Positions 9,904 to 19,364 of a DNA stretch of 64,000 nucleotides are shown in pieces. The first letter of the stretch is position 1. Each line of letters opens with the position of its first letter. The stretch is from Desarmillaria ectypa. Taxonomy: Eukaryota > Basidiomycota > Agaricomycetes > Agaricales > Physalacriaceae. A program made the position numbers and the translations under genes. Location: contig JAUDYN010000003.1 of NCBI GenBank assembly GCA_030407005.1, positions 2,356,001-2,420,000 of the forward strand, read 5' to 3'. Under the pieces are notes generated by a model that was not told the origin of the DNA, did no database searches, and was given only the letters and a program-made list of their open reading frames with translations.

Positions 9904-11214
9904 GACGGGACTTGGGGATGGACGCCGACGTTCTCATTCATTTCACGTTGGGGTTTATATGCCGCTTGTCATCGGTCATATTGATATTAGCTGATACGCC
10001 AATAAGTTGTTACGGGTGTAAACAAAGCAAGATGGACGGTACATATCACAACGAGGCCATAGCGGTTAACGAAAGTAAAATAGATTTGGCGTTTTACATG
10101 TCTATGACAGGGGGAGTAGTAGATTTAGGACATACAACATAATCTAAAATAAAATCAGTCCAACTCGGAGAGGACAAAGGAAAATGTGCGAGCACGTTGC
10201 GATCGATGTACCGAGCGCAAATCTTCACGTACCGCCTTCAGATTTTATACTCTTATCCCCTCACATCTATGCTTTCCATTAATTAAATAAAAGGCAGGGG
10301 TCGCATTGAGAAAATGCCGAATCTGGATGGCAGGGGAGAGGATGGCCCAGTCGCTGAATATGATATCTTCCGGCCACGAGTATAAGCACGATAGACCTTT
10401 TTTGAAATACTGTCCTACTCACTTCTGCATTGGCTTCGTTCCCGAGACATGTGGGGAAAAGCAAGACAAAAAGTACCATGTCTGCCTTTGCCCATCGCCT
10501 TTTCCGTCTTCCCCCCTTCTTTCGGACCGCTCAAACACAATGAAAGATAGAAATAGTGAAGCGGAGAACCCACTCAGTCTCTCAGATGAGTTTCCGGGGC
10601 GGATACGCGATGAACTATCCAGTGCGTCCGAGACGATCTCCGTGACAATGGGAGAAACGGTGCGAGCACGTCTACCCAAAGGTAAAAGAAGGGCGAGAGA
10701 ATAGAGAGAAGGAAGTCTCATATTCCAATGAAGATTGAAGACGATATTGCGCGTTGGAAGACCACTGGACGATGGTGTCAGGAGTCTTGAAGGCGCCGCC
10801 GATCGTCAGCCACCAAGCAACTCTTTACTGTCCAAAAACGTCGATGACTTTCAGCATGACCATGTCTTGCTTTTCGTGGTCTCCCCTTCTAGATGATTTC
10901 TCGAAGAGCGATACGTCGGTATTTGCAAAGAGTCAGGGACCCTGTATCCGGCTGCTAGTCTCTAGTGAATGGGACTCCTTTGTTCGAGGCTTAATCAAGG
11001 CTCACCAGCTGAAATACGGAACGCTTCCTCTTTGTCTTGGTTCCAAGGTTCTAGCCCGGATACAGCTTGAAGAGGCTTACTATGGTCTTGCACTACGAAA
11101 GGAGCATTGCATTTGCGGTCTTAAGGACGCGTTCTTCTGTTTGGGGACTATTGAGGCTACTTGTAATGATGCGACTTGCAACTACCAAGACCAGATTAAG
11201 TATCTTGTTGCTGT
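9904..11214. other. gene-poor stretch with undistinguished frames
   Basis: Two frames of 130-155 codons (10306-10704 and 10754-11218) are open on the plus strand, but neither shows a recognisable domain, clear splice structure or protein-like start. They may be remnants of decayed genes. No tRNA or repeat was recognised. Confidence 0.4.
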
Positions 11215-11463
11215 ATGAATGTGGGCTATCCCAACATGCATACGGCTTCTCCATCCCCCTCTAGTGCGCAGAGATGTGACATCTGCGAAGGGTTGCACGT
11301 GAGATGTGATCTCGTGCCTAATACGTCTGATGGTTGGGCCTTTATCTTGGATGTGTGTTCAAGGTGAATGCCGGCTTGCATTGTTAGGATGCTTGGGGAA
11401 TTAGAGGCATTTGAAACGAATCGGATGGAGTGCCTTGTGGCGATCAAGTCCGAACGGGATTAA
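11215..11463 (+). pseudogene. relic of a small Cys-rich (zinc-motif) protein with an in-frame stop
   Basis: From an ATG at 11215 a 50-codon frame contains CDICEGLHVRCDL (C-x2-C-x6-C) and ends CSR-TGA at 11365-11367. The same frame stays open for another 31 codons to a TAA at 11461-11463, giving a helical, acidic segment. The TGA sits exactly where a Cys would complete a second C-x2-C pair. The pattern resembles small zinc-cluster-like proteins common in mushroom genomes, but I cannot assign a family. The reading is either a gene broken by one nonsense mutation or coincidence. Confidence 0.3.
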
Positions 11464-11799
11464 AATTTGCTACCCTGGAAGCAAAATATGACTGAAAAAT
11501 GCGGCGAGGAGACAACGGTACAAAGTTACAGGACTTGTGGCGGTTCAGAACAAAGGCAGCAGAAATCAGTGTCTGGCAAAGGCAAAGTAGGCGAGGCGGC
11601 GGACCTGACTAGGAAGGCAAATTTGACTTCCTCTTTGGGCGACATAAAGCAAGGCTCGGGGACGTTCCTTTGTCTGGCTGAGCTATTACCAAGGCCGCGA
11701 CTAGGATATCATACAAGGGAATCACGAAAGAGCGTGCCGTTACGAATCGAGCTCCGGGTGGACCATCGGTGTCGACCAAAGAGGGATTGTAATGCAGCC

Positions 11800-11806
11800 T
11801 ATATAA
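11800..11806 (+). promoter_or_regulatory. possible TATA box (TATATAA)
   Basis: The TATATAA stands within cctatataagagg and would place transcription near 11830. It could serve the kinase-like fragment at 11933 or the F-box gene at 12214. Confidence 0.3.
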
Positions 11807-11932
11807 GAGGCGCCACGTCCATCATGGATCAGTCTTACCTCGCCAGGATATTGCCCTACCCTTGCTCGCGACACTCCACGCTTCATCTGAGACTACGGGA
11901 CGCCGAACTGTTATTTTTCCGACGGAAAGCAC

Positions 11933-12001
11933 GACATTGTCCAAAAGAGAGGAACAGTGGGAACTGGAGCAGTCTACAAAGCCAAACAAGTCGCGTCCGG
12001 G
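11933..12001 (+). pseudogene. fragment resembling a GCK/Ste20 kinase glycine loop
   Basis: In one frame 23 codons read DIVQKRG, TVGTGAVYKAKQ and VASG. This aligns without gaps to the start of germinal-centre/Ste20 kinase domains (ELIQRIGSGTYGDVYKAR type). The first glycine of the loop is displaced. A possible splice donor (gtacc) follows directly. No following kinase exon (VAIK, HRD, DFG) was found, so if it is genuine it is an isolated remnant or first exon. Chance resemblance cannot be excluded. Confidence 0.25.
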
Positions 12002-12213
12002 TACCAAAATATTATCGATAAGTCACGGCTACCACTGGACGCTTTCCACCAGTTTCTTTCAATTTCAGATCCCTTGTTCTGTCGCCGCCCATATATTCTG
12101 TGGATTTGTTGCTGGACCGCCATCTTCCTTCCCACCTCGACAGCCATTTTTATTGTGCGTCGTTTTCCTGCCCCTTGCCGCTGTCGCTCGAGCTGATTCC
12201 TTTGTAGACACAT

Positions 12214-13923
12214 ATGCATCCTTTGGCGTTGACTTCCGATGAACGAGAGAACAAGGTCCATGATGAGAAGGGCTTTCTCAACAAGTGGCCTGCACATCCA
12301 CTGACACGCACGACGTACATGTCTGCATTCGACGCCAACCGCAGACATCGACAGACCTTGCTGACTTTGTGGGAAGCATGGTCCCGGCAACCGACCACAT
12401 CGCAGCCGAACCCAAATCTACGTCTGACCCTTATCAAGACGAAAACCTTGCATGACTTGCAATACTTTATCTTCTTTCGCATGAGAGACCTTCCCACCGA
12501 AATCATCACCAACATCTTTCGTCTCGCCGCCTGGTCAACCACCAGCCCAGATGAGAGCGTCGTCGCTCGCATATGGCTTACCCATGTCTGTCGACAATGG
12601 CGCGTCATCGCCCTCGCAGATCATACCCTGTGGTCTGCGATCTGGTTTCGCGACAAGTTCCCATTCACCCGTTCCCTCACCTTCATTGAACGTGCTGGTC
12701 AGGCCCCGCTCGACATTCGCATCAACGATCCGAGCGAGGCTGAAGCCCTTAGCGATCAACAGATGAACTACCTCCTCGACCGCCTCTTCCAAAAAATCAG
12801 CACCATCCGAATCTTCATCATGCTCTGCTATAAATGGGAACCTATCCTCACCATCCTCAAGCGAATACATCGAGCATTAAGGGGGGGTAGGCCGCTGATT
12901 CTCCAGCGCTTCGAGCTTCATCGTCTCGGAGACCCATACCTTTGGCCAGGGAAAGGCTTCACTCCAGTCGGTCACTCAATTACCATGTACCCTATGATCG
13001 GTGGGCCTATGCTCCCAGAGCTGACCTATGTTTCAGTGAATGGTATTCACTTTGACTGGCATTCCTCTTCCATCAGCAATCTTACTACCATTGATATCCG
13101 TCGGCTTCCACTAGAACATGCACCATCAGCTTCGGTCTTCCGTTCAATGTTGATTAACTGTCCCCTCCTCGAGAAGTTGGCGCTCGACGGTGCTGGGCCC
13201 AACGGGCCCCCTACCGGCAGGCATTCAGCGCCTATCGAACTGAGGCATCTGAAGATCCTTGTGCTTGCCAATTTCACTCCGAGCTATGTGCAGGGCATCG
13301 TTGTGCACTTTACTGCTCCTAATGTTCGTGATTTGACGATCATGAACCTTTTCAGGCATGAGTACACTCCGTTGTACGTCTTCCTGACAGGGCGATTCCC
13401 TAAAGTACGCATCTTCACAATGTATACGCTCCAGGTGGCGAGAGGACTGGGACACACCGCAATGGTTAAATTCCTCGGTTCTATGACAGAGGTTCGTTAT
13501 ATTCGTATCGCGGTGCTGGAACCGTACGGCCTGAGCACATTTATGTATGACCCGAAGACTTTGGTGCCTCATCGCGAGCTTCCACCGTTTACGCGGGACC
13601 TCTTCGGCAGTGCGGGTGCCCCCAATATGGCTCTGATGGACCTTCCGCCAGATGATGAGGGAAAGAAGAAGAAACCAAAGCCGAAGACCTTCGTCTTCCC
13701 GCAATTGACCGTGGCGGAGGTGCAGTCAATTGAAAAGGGTTGGCTGATGGCCTGGCTTGCCGGTAGAAGGGCCATTGGAGTCCCTCTGCAGACGCTGTAT
13801 CTCCAAGGCGATCTGAAAAAGTACGAGACTGCTGATTTTGAGCGTTTGAGTAGGCTTGTGTCAAAACTTGCAATCATCGGTCTGGGGCAGAAGACTCCGG
13901 AGGAAGAGACATCGTTATTATAG
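12214..13923 (+). CDS. F-box protein with leucine-rich C-terminal region
   Basis: A single exon encodes up to 569 residues. The F-box begins MRDLPTEIITNIFRLAAW, followed by VCRQWRVIALADHTLW, the hallmark layout of the expanded F-box family of mushroom-forming fungi. The rest contains irregular leucine-rich segments (for example LPELTYVSV, LKILVLANF, VRDLTIMNL) expected to form the substrate-binding surface. Such proteins act as substrate receptors of SCF ubiquitin ligases. The true start may be the ATG at 12481, directly at the F-box. The 89 residues before it look less protein-like. A basic KKKKPKPK stretch lies near residue 485. The substrate is unknown. Confidence 0.75.
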   Translation: MHPLALTSDERENKVHDEKGFLNKWPAHPLTRTTYMSAFDANRRHRQTLLTLWEAWSRQPTTSQPNPNLRLTLIKTKTLHDLQYFIFFRMRDLPTEIITNIFRLAAWSTTSPDESVVARIWLTHVCRQWRVIALADHTLWSAIWFRDKFPFTRSLTFIERAGQAPLDIRINDPSEAEALSDQQMNYLLDRLFQKISTIRIFIMLCYKWEPILTILKRIHRALRGGRPLILQRFELHRLGDPYLWPGKGFTPVGHSITMYPMIGGPMLPELTYVSVNGIHFDWHSSSISNLTTIDIRRLPLEHAPSASVFRSMLINCPLLEKLALDGAGPNGPPTGRHSAPIELRHLKILVLANFTPSYVQGIVVHFTAPNVRDLTIMNLFRHEYTPLYVFLTGRFPKVRIFTMYTLQVARGLGHTAMVKFLGSMTEVRYIRIAVLEPYGLSTFMYDPKTLVPHRELPPFTRDLFGSAGAPNMALMDLPPDDEGKKKKPKPKTFVFPQLTVAEVQSIEKGWLMAWLAGRRAIGVPLQTLYLQGDLKKYETADFERLSRLVSKLAIIGLGQKTPEEETSLL

Positions 13924-14507
13924 TGGGGGCTCGCAATGGGAAGTCAATCTTTTTTCACCTAACAAAATGTATCTACTATATGTCCTGAACAGTTTTAGTA
14001 TCTAATATCTCATAAATGTAGCATTGTTTTCATCTTACTGCCTCTTCCAAATTTCCAAGTAGAATAGTGTCTGTATTGCAGATACCGATAATAATACAAT
14101 CACAAGGTTTGAACCTACAATTTTTACGCACTGATCGCTACTTGGAACATGTTGATTGGAGAACAAGAATTGCTCGAAATGGAGAACTATACCCCGCATT
14201 GAAGTTCAACTTAGGAAATAAATACGACTCCCGCGGCAGTCATGAATTTCCCATAAGGTCGCTCAGAATGGCGAACTATACTTTGTATTGAAGTCTAACT
14301 TGGGAATATCAGGTTTCCCCGATCATCAAAGATTTGGATGATATTGAGGTGAAGCATGCCATACTGAACAATAAACTTCCCACAGATGAACGATAGGCAA
14401 GTTTGAAGGAACGACTATTATTCACAGAAAACAATGTATATAATGCAAGTGTTATAAATTGATGTGTAATATGCTCATGTAAGGGAAGAATTCAAAACAC
14501 TTTAACG
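13924..14507. other. convergent intergenic region with a degenerate repeat
   Basis: This lies between the 3' ends of the F-box gene and the NAN1 homologue. It is AT-rich. Apart from two diverged copies of a 49-nt unit (annotated separately) nothing is recognised. Confidence 0.45.
14172..14309. repeat. degenerate 49-nt direct repeat, two copies 89 nt apart
   Basis: The segment starting gctcgaaatggagaactata at 14172 recurs as gctcagaatggcgaactata at 14261. Similarity continues through attgaagt...aactt for about 49 nt, at roughly three quarters identity by eye. No terminal inverted repeats or coding content were seen. It may be an old local duplication. Confidence 0.5.
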
Positions 14508-17500
14508 TCAATTGGACACCGTTTTACGCTTCTTGCCATTCATGGCGGGAAGAGGGGAGTTGGATGATGTAGGGCCTTGCGGTATGACTTTGGGAGTAAC
14601 ATTGGCTGGAGGCTTTTTAGGAGTGGAGTGCCCATTCGTCCTCGATTTAGAGACGCCATTTGTGGTAGCTTTGCGCATGGGGGGGAGTTGTGGACGAGAT
14701 TTGGCTGTACCAATGGATGCATCAGACACAAGGCCACACCAGAAAATCAGACTGTGACTTACGTTTCAGGGAATGGGCCTTGAAGAGGTCAACAAACATT
14801 CCCATCTCTTCCTCGTTCACGACCAGTTTCCGGCGGACCACTGCGGGCGGTGCGTCGGTAGCCTCGTCAACGTCCATATCCACGTCTACGTCATTTTCTG
14901 CAATTTTTGTCATCTTCACTTGACGAGGCTTGAGGAAGTCATCCATAACATCGTCAAACAGACTCTCCAGAGGTGGCATGAGATATGATGGACCATCAAA
15001 AAGGCTTCGGACCTTCGAAGGTGCTGAAGTAGCGATAGATGAGGGTCGGTTTGAAATGAAGGACTGAGAGGCAAAAGCGGATTTCCCAAAGATGTCTTGG
15101 AAGAGGGTTCGTGCCGGGTGAACTGAGGACGTAGGGATACCACGTGCTGCTGAGCCTTCCTCAGATATTGCCGCCACATTGTCACCAAATATCACCACAC
15201 TCCAATCATGCGTGATGCCTACAAAGTTTGTAGGAGTATAGGGAGCAACCCCGCGGAGTGTGAACGGCAAATTGAGACTGCGGGAAGGTGCCGAGGATGT
15301 CGGTGAGAAGGCGCGCGCATGCGTGATTGTACCGGCTTCCGACAAGACGACGAAAGAATCCTTGAGACAGAGCACACTCTTTATTGGGGAAGGACACCGG
15401 TAATGCCAGCGGACTATAATTGGAACTCTTTAGGACGTCAGACGATCACTAAGAATTAACATAACACACCAGACTGGAGTACGAGGTCCCAAAGCGCAAG
15501 GTCATGACCACCCACGACAGCCAAGTATCGTCCGGAGGTACCAACAAAGTAGTTTGAGGAGACCTCAGGACACTCGGGTGTTGTGAGAATGCGGTGAGAC
15601 GTACATGTAATGGGATCGTAGAGAACAATGTATACACCTAACGAGACAGCCAAAAGTGAGGCGTCAGGGGCCCAAGATGTAGATGTAGGAGTTTTCGAGC
15701 GAAAACTAAACGTCGAACGCACTACCCAAAAGTCTAAATACAACATCAATATAATTCAACCAGGAAAAGTACTAGAAATCACCTGAGGCTGATTTGTCCT
15801 TCGACGTCCTAACTCTCCACGTCTTGATGGCGTTATCCTCACCTGTTGTCACAAGCAACAGTGACGCCAAATCCCGCGAAGGACTAAACGCTATATCAGT
15901 GACCTTGCTCAGCCCGTGAGGACGATCTATGCGAGTGTTTAGTATCCAGAAGCCGGCTTTTCGGTCCCACCACCAGAACTTGAGATAAATTTCTCCATGC
16001 GAGTTAGTGTCACCCTCGCGCCTGTCTATTGTGGCCATCCACTCGCCAGAAGAATTGATCACAGTGCGTTCTATCTTCGCTGGCTCCAAGGGTTTTTCAT
16101 CCTTCCGAGCTACTCTGTTTGATGGAGATACCTCCAGCTCGGAGACAAATTTAGATGATGTCGGGGAATATATCTGTAGAGATGATGGATGGGATGATGG
16201 CAGAATAAGTGTCGATGTGGCGGCATGCGTGACTATAGGTGATGCTGTGGTTTTAGAGGTTGAGGCCCCACTTTGGAGGATGGAAGGGTCTAAAGATAGG
16301 TTAGACCTTTCGATAAAACTAGATTTCAATACTCACCCAGCCGTATCCTCGAGTAACTCCTCGATATTTTGAGCGAAGCGGCACTAATAAAGAGATACGT
16401 GCCATCCGCAAGGCCTAGTAGATATTCCTCCTCATTGCCTGCTTTTGAGAGTGACACAGTACTGATGGGTGCGCCAACGCGAGGAACGAATTCTTTCTTC
16501 CCAGTTTCCAGCTGCCACATGACCAATACCGCCTCCTCTCCACCACTCAGTAAATATGCGCCATTGGATGTAAAAGCAAGGGATGAGACAGGATGAGCAT
16601 GCCAGTGGAAACTGGAGGTCTGGGTTTTCTTCTCAACCCCTACTGCCTTTACATTCACTTGGTCGTTCAGACAATACCATAGGCGAATATTACCCTTGCC
16701 GTCTCCAGTCGCGAAGTAGTCTTCAGAGGGATGGAAGGCAAGACAACACAATCGCTCGGGGGAAACATACTTGGTAAACTGCGGGTTGGGAGACGAGAGC
16801 GATGTTACATACGCCTTGTGCCCAGCAGTAGCCACAAGCCATTCACCACTGGCTGAAAAAGCTAGACCAGTAGGGAAACGAGTTTTCCCAATAGGTAAAA
16901 TCTCGGAGGACTTGTGAACAGATGACTGTTTCGAAACCGGGGCGGTCTTAAGTGATACCCGTATGACAACAGCATTGTCATCTGTAAACTATTAAGATCT
17001 CCAGACGCAATGTGGAAATAGGTGGAATTGACCTTTGTTTTTGTGTCTACTTGGTCTGGTCACGGCCACAAATACGGCGTCCTTATACTTCTCATGAGCG
17101 CATAGATGATAGATAGGTTGGGATATGTCTATGGTCTTCAACAGGTTTGTATCCAAGAAGTCCCATATGTGTATACGGCCATTCAGCGAGCCGGTGATTA
17201 GCTGGAAAGCATTATGTGGATTAAGGATAGCACATGTGAGCAAATCCGATGAAGTGCCCCCAGAAGTAGACCGAGGTGCGGATAGTGTCGAGATAACCTG
17301 GCCAGTAGTAACTGAATAGATTTTGATGTGCGGTCCAACCAAAGAAAAAAAATAACTACGATGCGAAACCCCAGTCAGGAAATCGGCATCTCGAAGATAT
17401 TGGTATCATAAAACTCGTACCTTCCATCCTTGGTGAACACAGGCGGTACTTTACTGGTGTAAGAGTCCGCTAACGATATCCAATCCCAGTCCAAGTCGAC

Positions 17501-17686
17501 ATCTGAGGTATTCCGGGAGTTCGAGGTATCAACAGACTTGAGAGCAACGCGTCTTTTTTGGCTGACTCCCGTGGCCTGCTTCTCTTTTCCTTTCCTCTTC
17601 GAGAAGGGTATTTGGTTCGTAATCAAAGGTGAGGGGCTTTGAGGTAGAGGTACATTCTGCGGCTCCTTGGAAGTCGAGGCGGGCAT
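14508..17686 (-). CDS. U3 snoRNP WD40 protein, NAN1/UTP17 (WDR75) homologue
   Basis: Seven exons (17421-17686, 17033-17355, 16337-16981, 15783-16289, 15470-15733, 14763-15413, 14508-14704) join into 950 codons. After a basic Ser/Lys-rich N-terminus the protein enters WD40 repeats: SYFFSLVGPHIKIYSVTTG, then RIHIWDF, then HPVSSLAFTSNGAYLLSGGE, a signature segment of WDR75/Nan1. A second propeller includes WRVRTSK and LALWDL. The C-terminal region is acidic then Lys-rich, ending GKKRKTVSN, a likely nuclear/nucleolar signal. The family is part of the t-UTP subcomplex of the small-subunit processome, needed for 35S pre-rRNA transcription and early cleavage. Length agrees with yeast Nan1 and human WDR75. 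Confidence 0.9.
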
Positions 17687-18443
17687 TGCACCTGCAGCTC
17701 AGCCCTTTTAGCTGGAGGTAGAAAAAATCGACAGAGTGTAAACAAGTCACAACACAAGTCGAAGATTCGTCCCGAGAGCCGGCGCCGGCAGTCATTAATC
17801 TATTCATGCTTGTGCTCTGACTACATTAGACTTTCTCTTGCTAATTGGTTCTCGCGTTCTATGTTTGAATTATCAACCAGTCGTAATCCGGGTCTAGGTC
17901 GAAAGCAACTTTGCTCGCTCTGGATATAAATTCTGAATATCGAATGCGAGCATTCTGTTGCCCGAAGAATCTCGGCCTTCGTATACAGTCTCTTCCCCCG
18001 AAAAATTCTCGACCCTGCCTTCTGTCTTAACCAGCCGAATAATACCTACCTGCTGCGAACTAGACAGAGCTCGAAACTACAGTGTCTCTTCCGGCCACCG
18101 CAATTGACGAGAAATGAAGCTATGGACTGACAAGCGTTTTTGCCACCTCGTATCCCGGGATCTAGAACGGTCAGGAAGCAAAGTGCGTCTCGAGCCCAAC
18201 TTGAAGAACCGAGAAAGAGTCAAAGCCCTCCTATTTCTCTCGACTGCTAGGATGGCTGTGCCAGTTAGCGTCTTACTTGTGCTTTGTGCTCGTTCATCAG
18301 CGTTATGTACAGAAGCATCGTTGTTGACGTTTTCCCCTCGCTGTCGACGTTCAAAGAAAATAAACGTGTGGTTCCCGCGACTCGGATTTCTCCAGGGTAA
18401 TCGAGGTAAGGTTTACTTTTGAAGATGCCAAACACATTCTATC
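17687..18443. other. region upstream of NAN1, no firm gene
   Basis: This contains the NAN1 promoter on the minus strand. A 102-codon plus-strand frame (18114-18422) has no recognisable features and is not called. Confidence 0.4.
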
Positions 18444-18886
18444 TCATAGCCAAGCCACTCTCGTCGAAGAGTGGAGGTAATGCATCGTGAAGTACGTGTG
18501 CTGTTTGCTCGATTTTCGTCCTATTGAACCGATACCAACTCCGTTAGTAAAAGGAAATACTACTCAGAATAGCACGAACCGGTAAAGGATACTACATCGG
18601 ATTCTGATAGGTCCAGGTTGTCAGAAATTGAGAAAGATCGCAAGCACTTCTCATAGCCGACTCGCGACATATGACAAGTTTCAACATGGGCATCATCGCT
18701 CCAGATCATGTTGGAAGGTGGAAAGTACCGCCTTTCTAGCACCACTGGTATTGGTGTTCGCACACTCATGACGTGTTCGTTGTCACCTGAAGGACTATCA
18801 GTAACACACCGGCGTAGCCGTTCACCAAGGCTGCGGTAGGACTTCAGTCCAGGATTGGGCGTCGTGGTGGCATCTGAGGTCGGCAT
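18444..18886 (-). CDS. hypothetical protein, two exons
   Basis: Exon 18580-18886 and exon 18444-18520 join in phase into 127 codons. The 59-nt intron has a GT donor, a good branch sequence (ttactaac) and an AG acceptor. The first exon has balanced, protein-like composition with an N-terminal Thr/Pro-rich stretch. No domain, signal peptide or membrane segment is recognised. It sits between NAN1 and the methyltransferase. It is called on splice structure alone and could be a false model. Confidence 0.3.
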
Positions 18887-19364
18887 TTTCGGATTTTGCC
18901 TGGCGGAAACCTTGGTCGATGTTGTCGACCAACTCCGGCGATCTGGTGGCTAGGTATCCCAGGTCACCCTCGGACTATAACTTTGCCATCACAGCCTTAT
19001 TTGTTCTTTCCTGGCATCACACAGATGGGTGCCGTGTTTGAGTTTCAGGTCCCTTCAACGTCGTATCTGCTTAGCTCGTATGTCCGTTCACAGGGAAAGT
19101 GGAGGCCGTCGTAGAACGTAATATTAATTTAATTGATAGTGTCGGCTCTGCTGAAAGTTTCGTATTGTAATAATAATGTAATACATTGACATCGAATTTT
19201 GACCTGATCAAAATTCTGTGCATCATTTCGAATGACCCAAGCTTACCTTGCCCCGATCACTTAGGCTCCCGTTACGGAACATGCGTCCCAACTGATCTTT
19301 CTTCATTTCTTCCACCGTTGTCTTTGCAGTAGTCAGAAGACTCATCTGTAGGCTTCACTCTCGA
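18887..19364. other. intergenic region upstream of the methyltransferase
   Basis: No supported coding frame. It is AT-rich around 19120-19200 and presumably contains the methyltransferase promoter and 5' UTR. Confidence 0.4.

Noticed and set aside
10754..11218. Plus-strand 154-codon frame
   Set aside because: Several Cys residues suggested a zinc protein, but there is no regular spacing, no family resemblance and no splice support.
11365..11367. TGA read as selenocysteine in the small Cys-rich ORF
   Set aside because: Most fungi, including typical basidiomycetes, lack selenoprotein machinery; a nonsense mutation is simpler.
11467..12021. 184-codon plus-strand frame before the F-box gene
   Set aside because: Basic, random composition; overlaps the better-supported kinase-like fragment in another frame.
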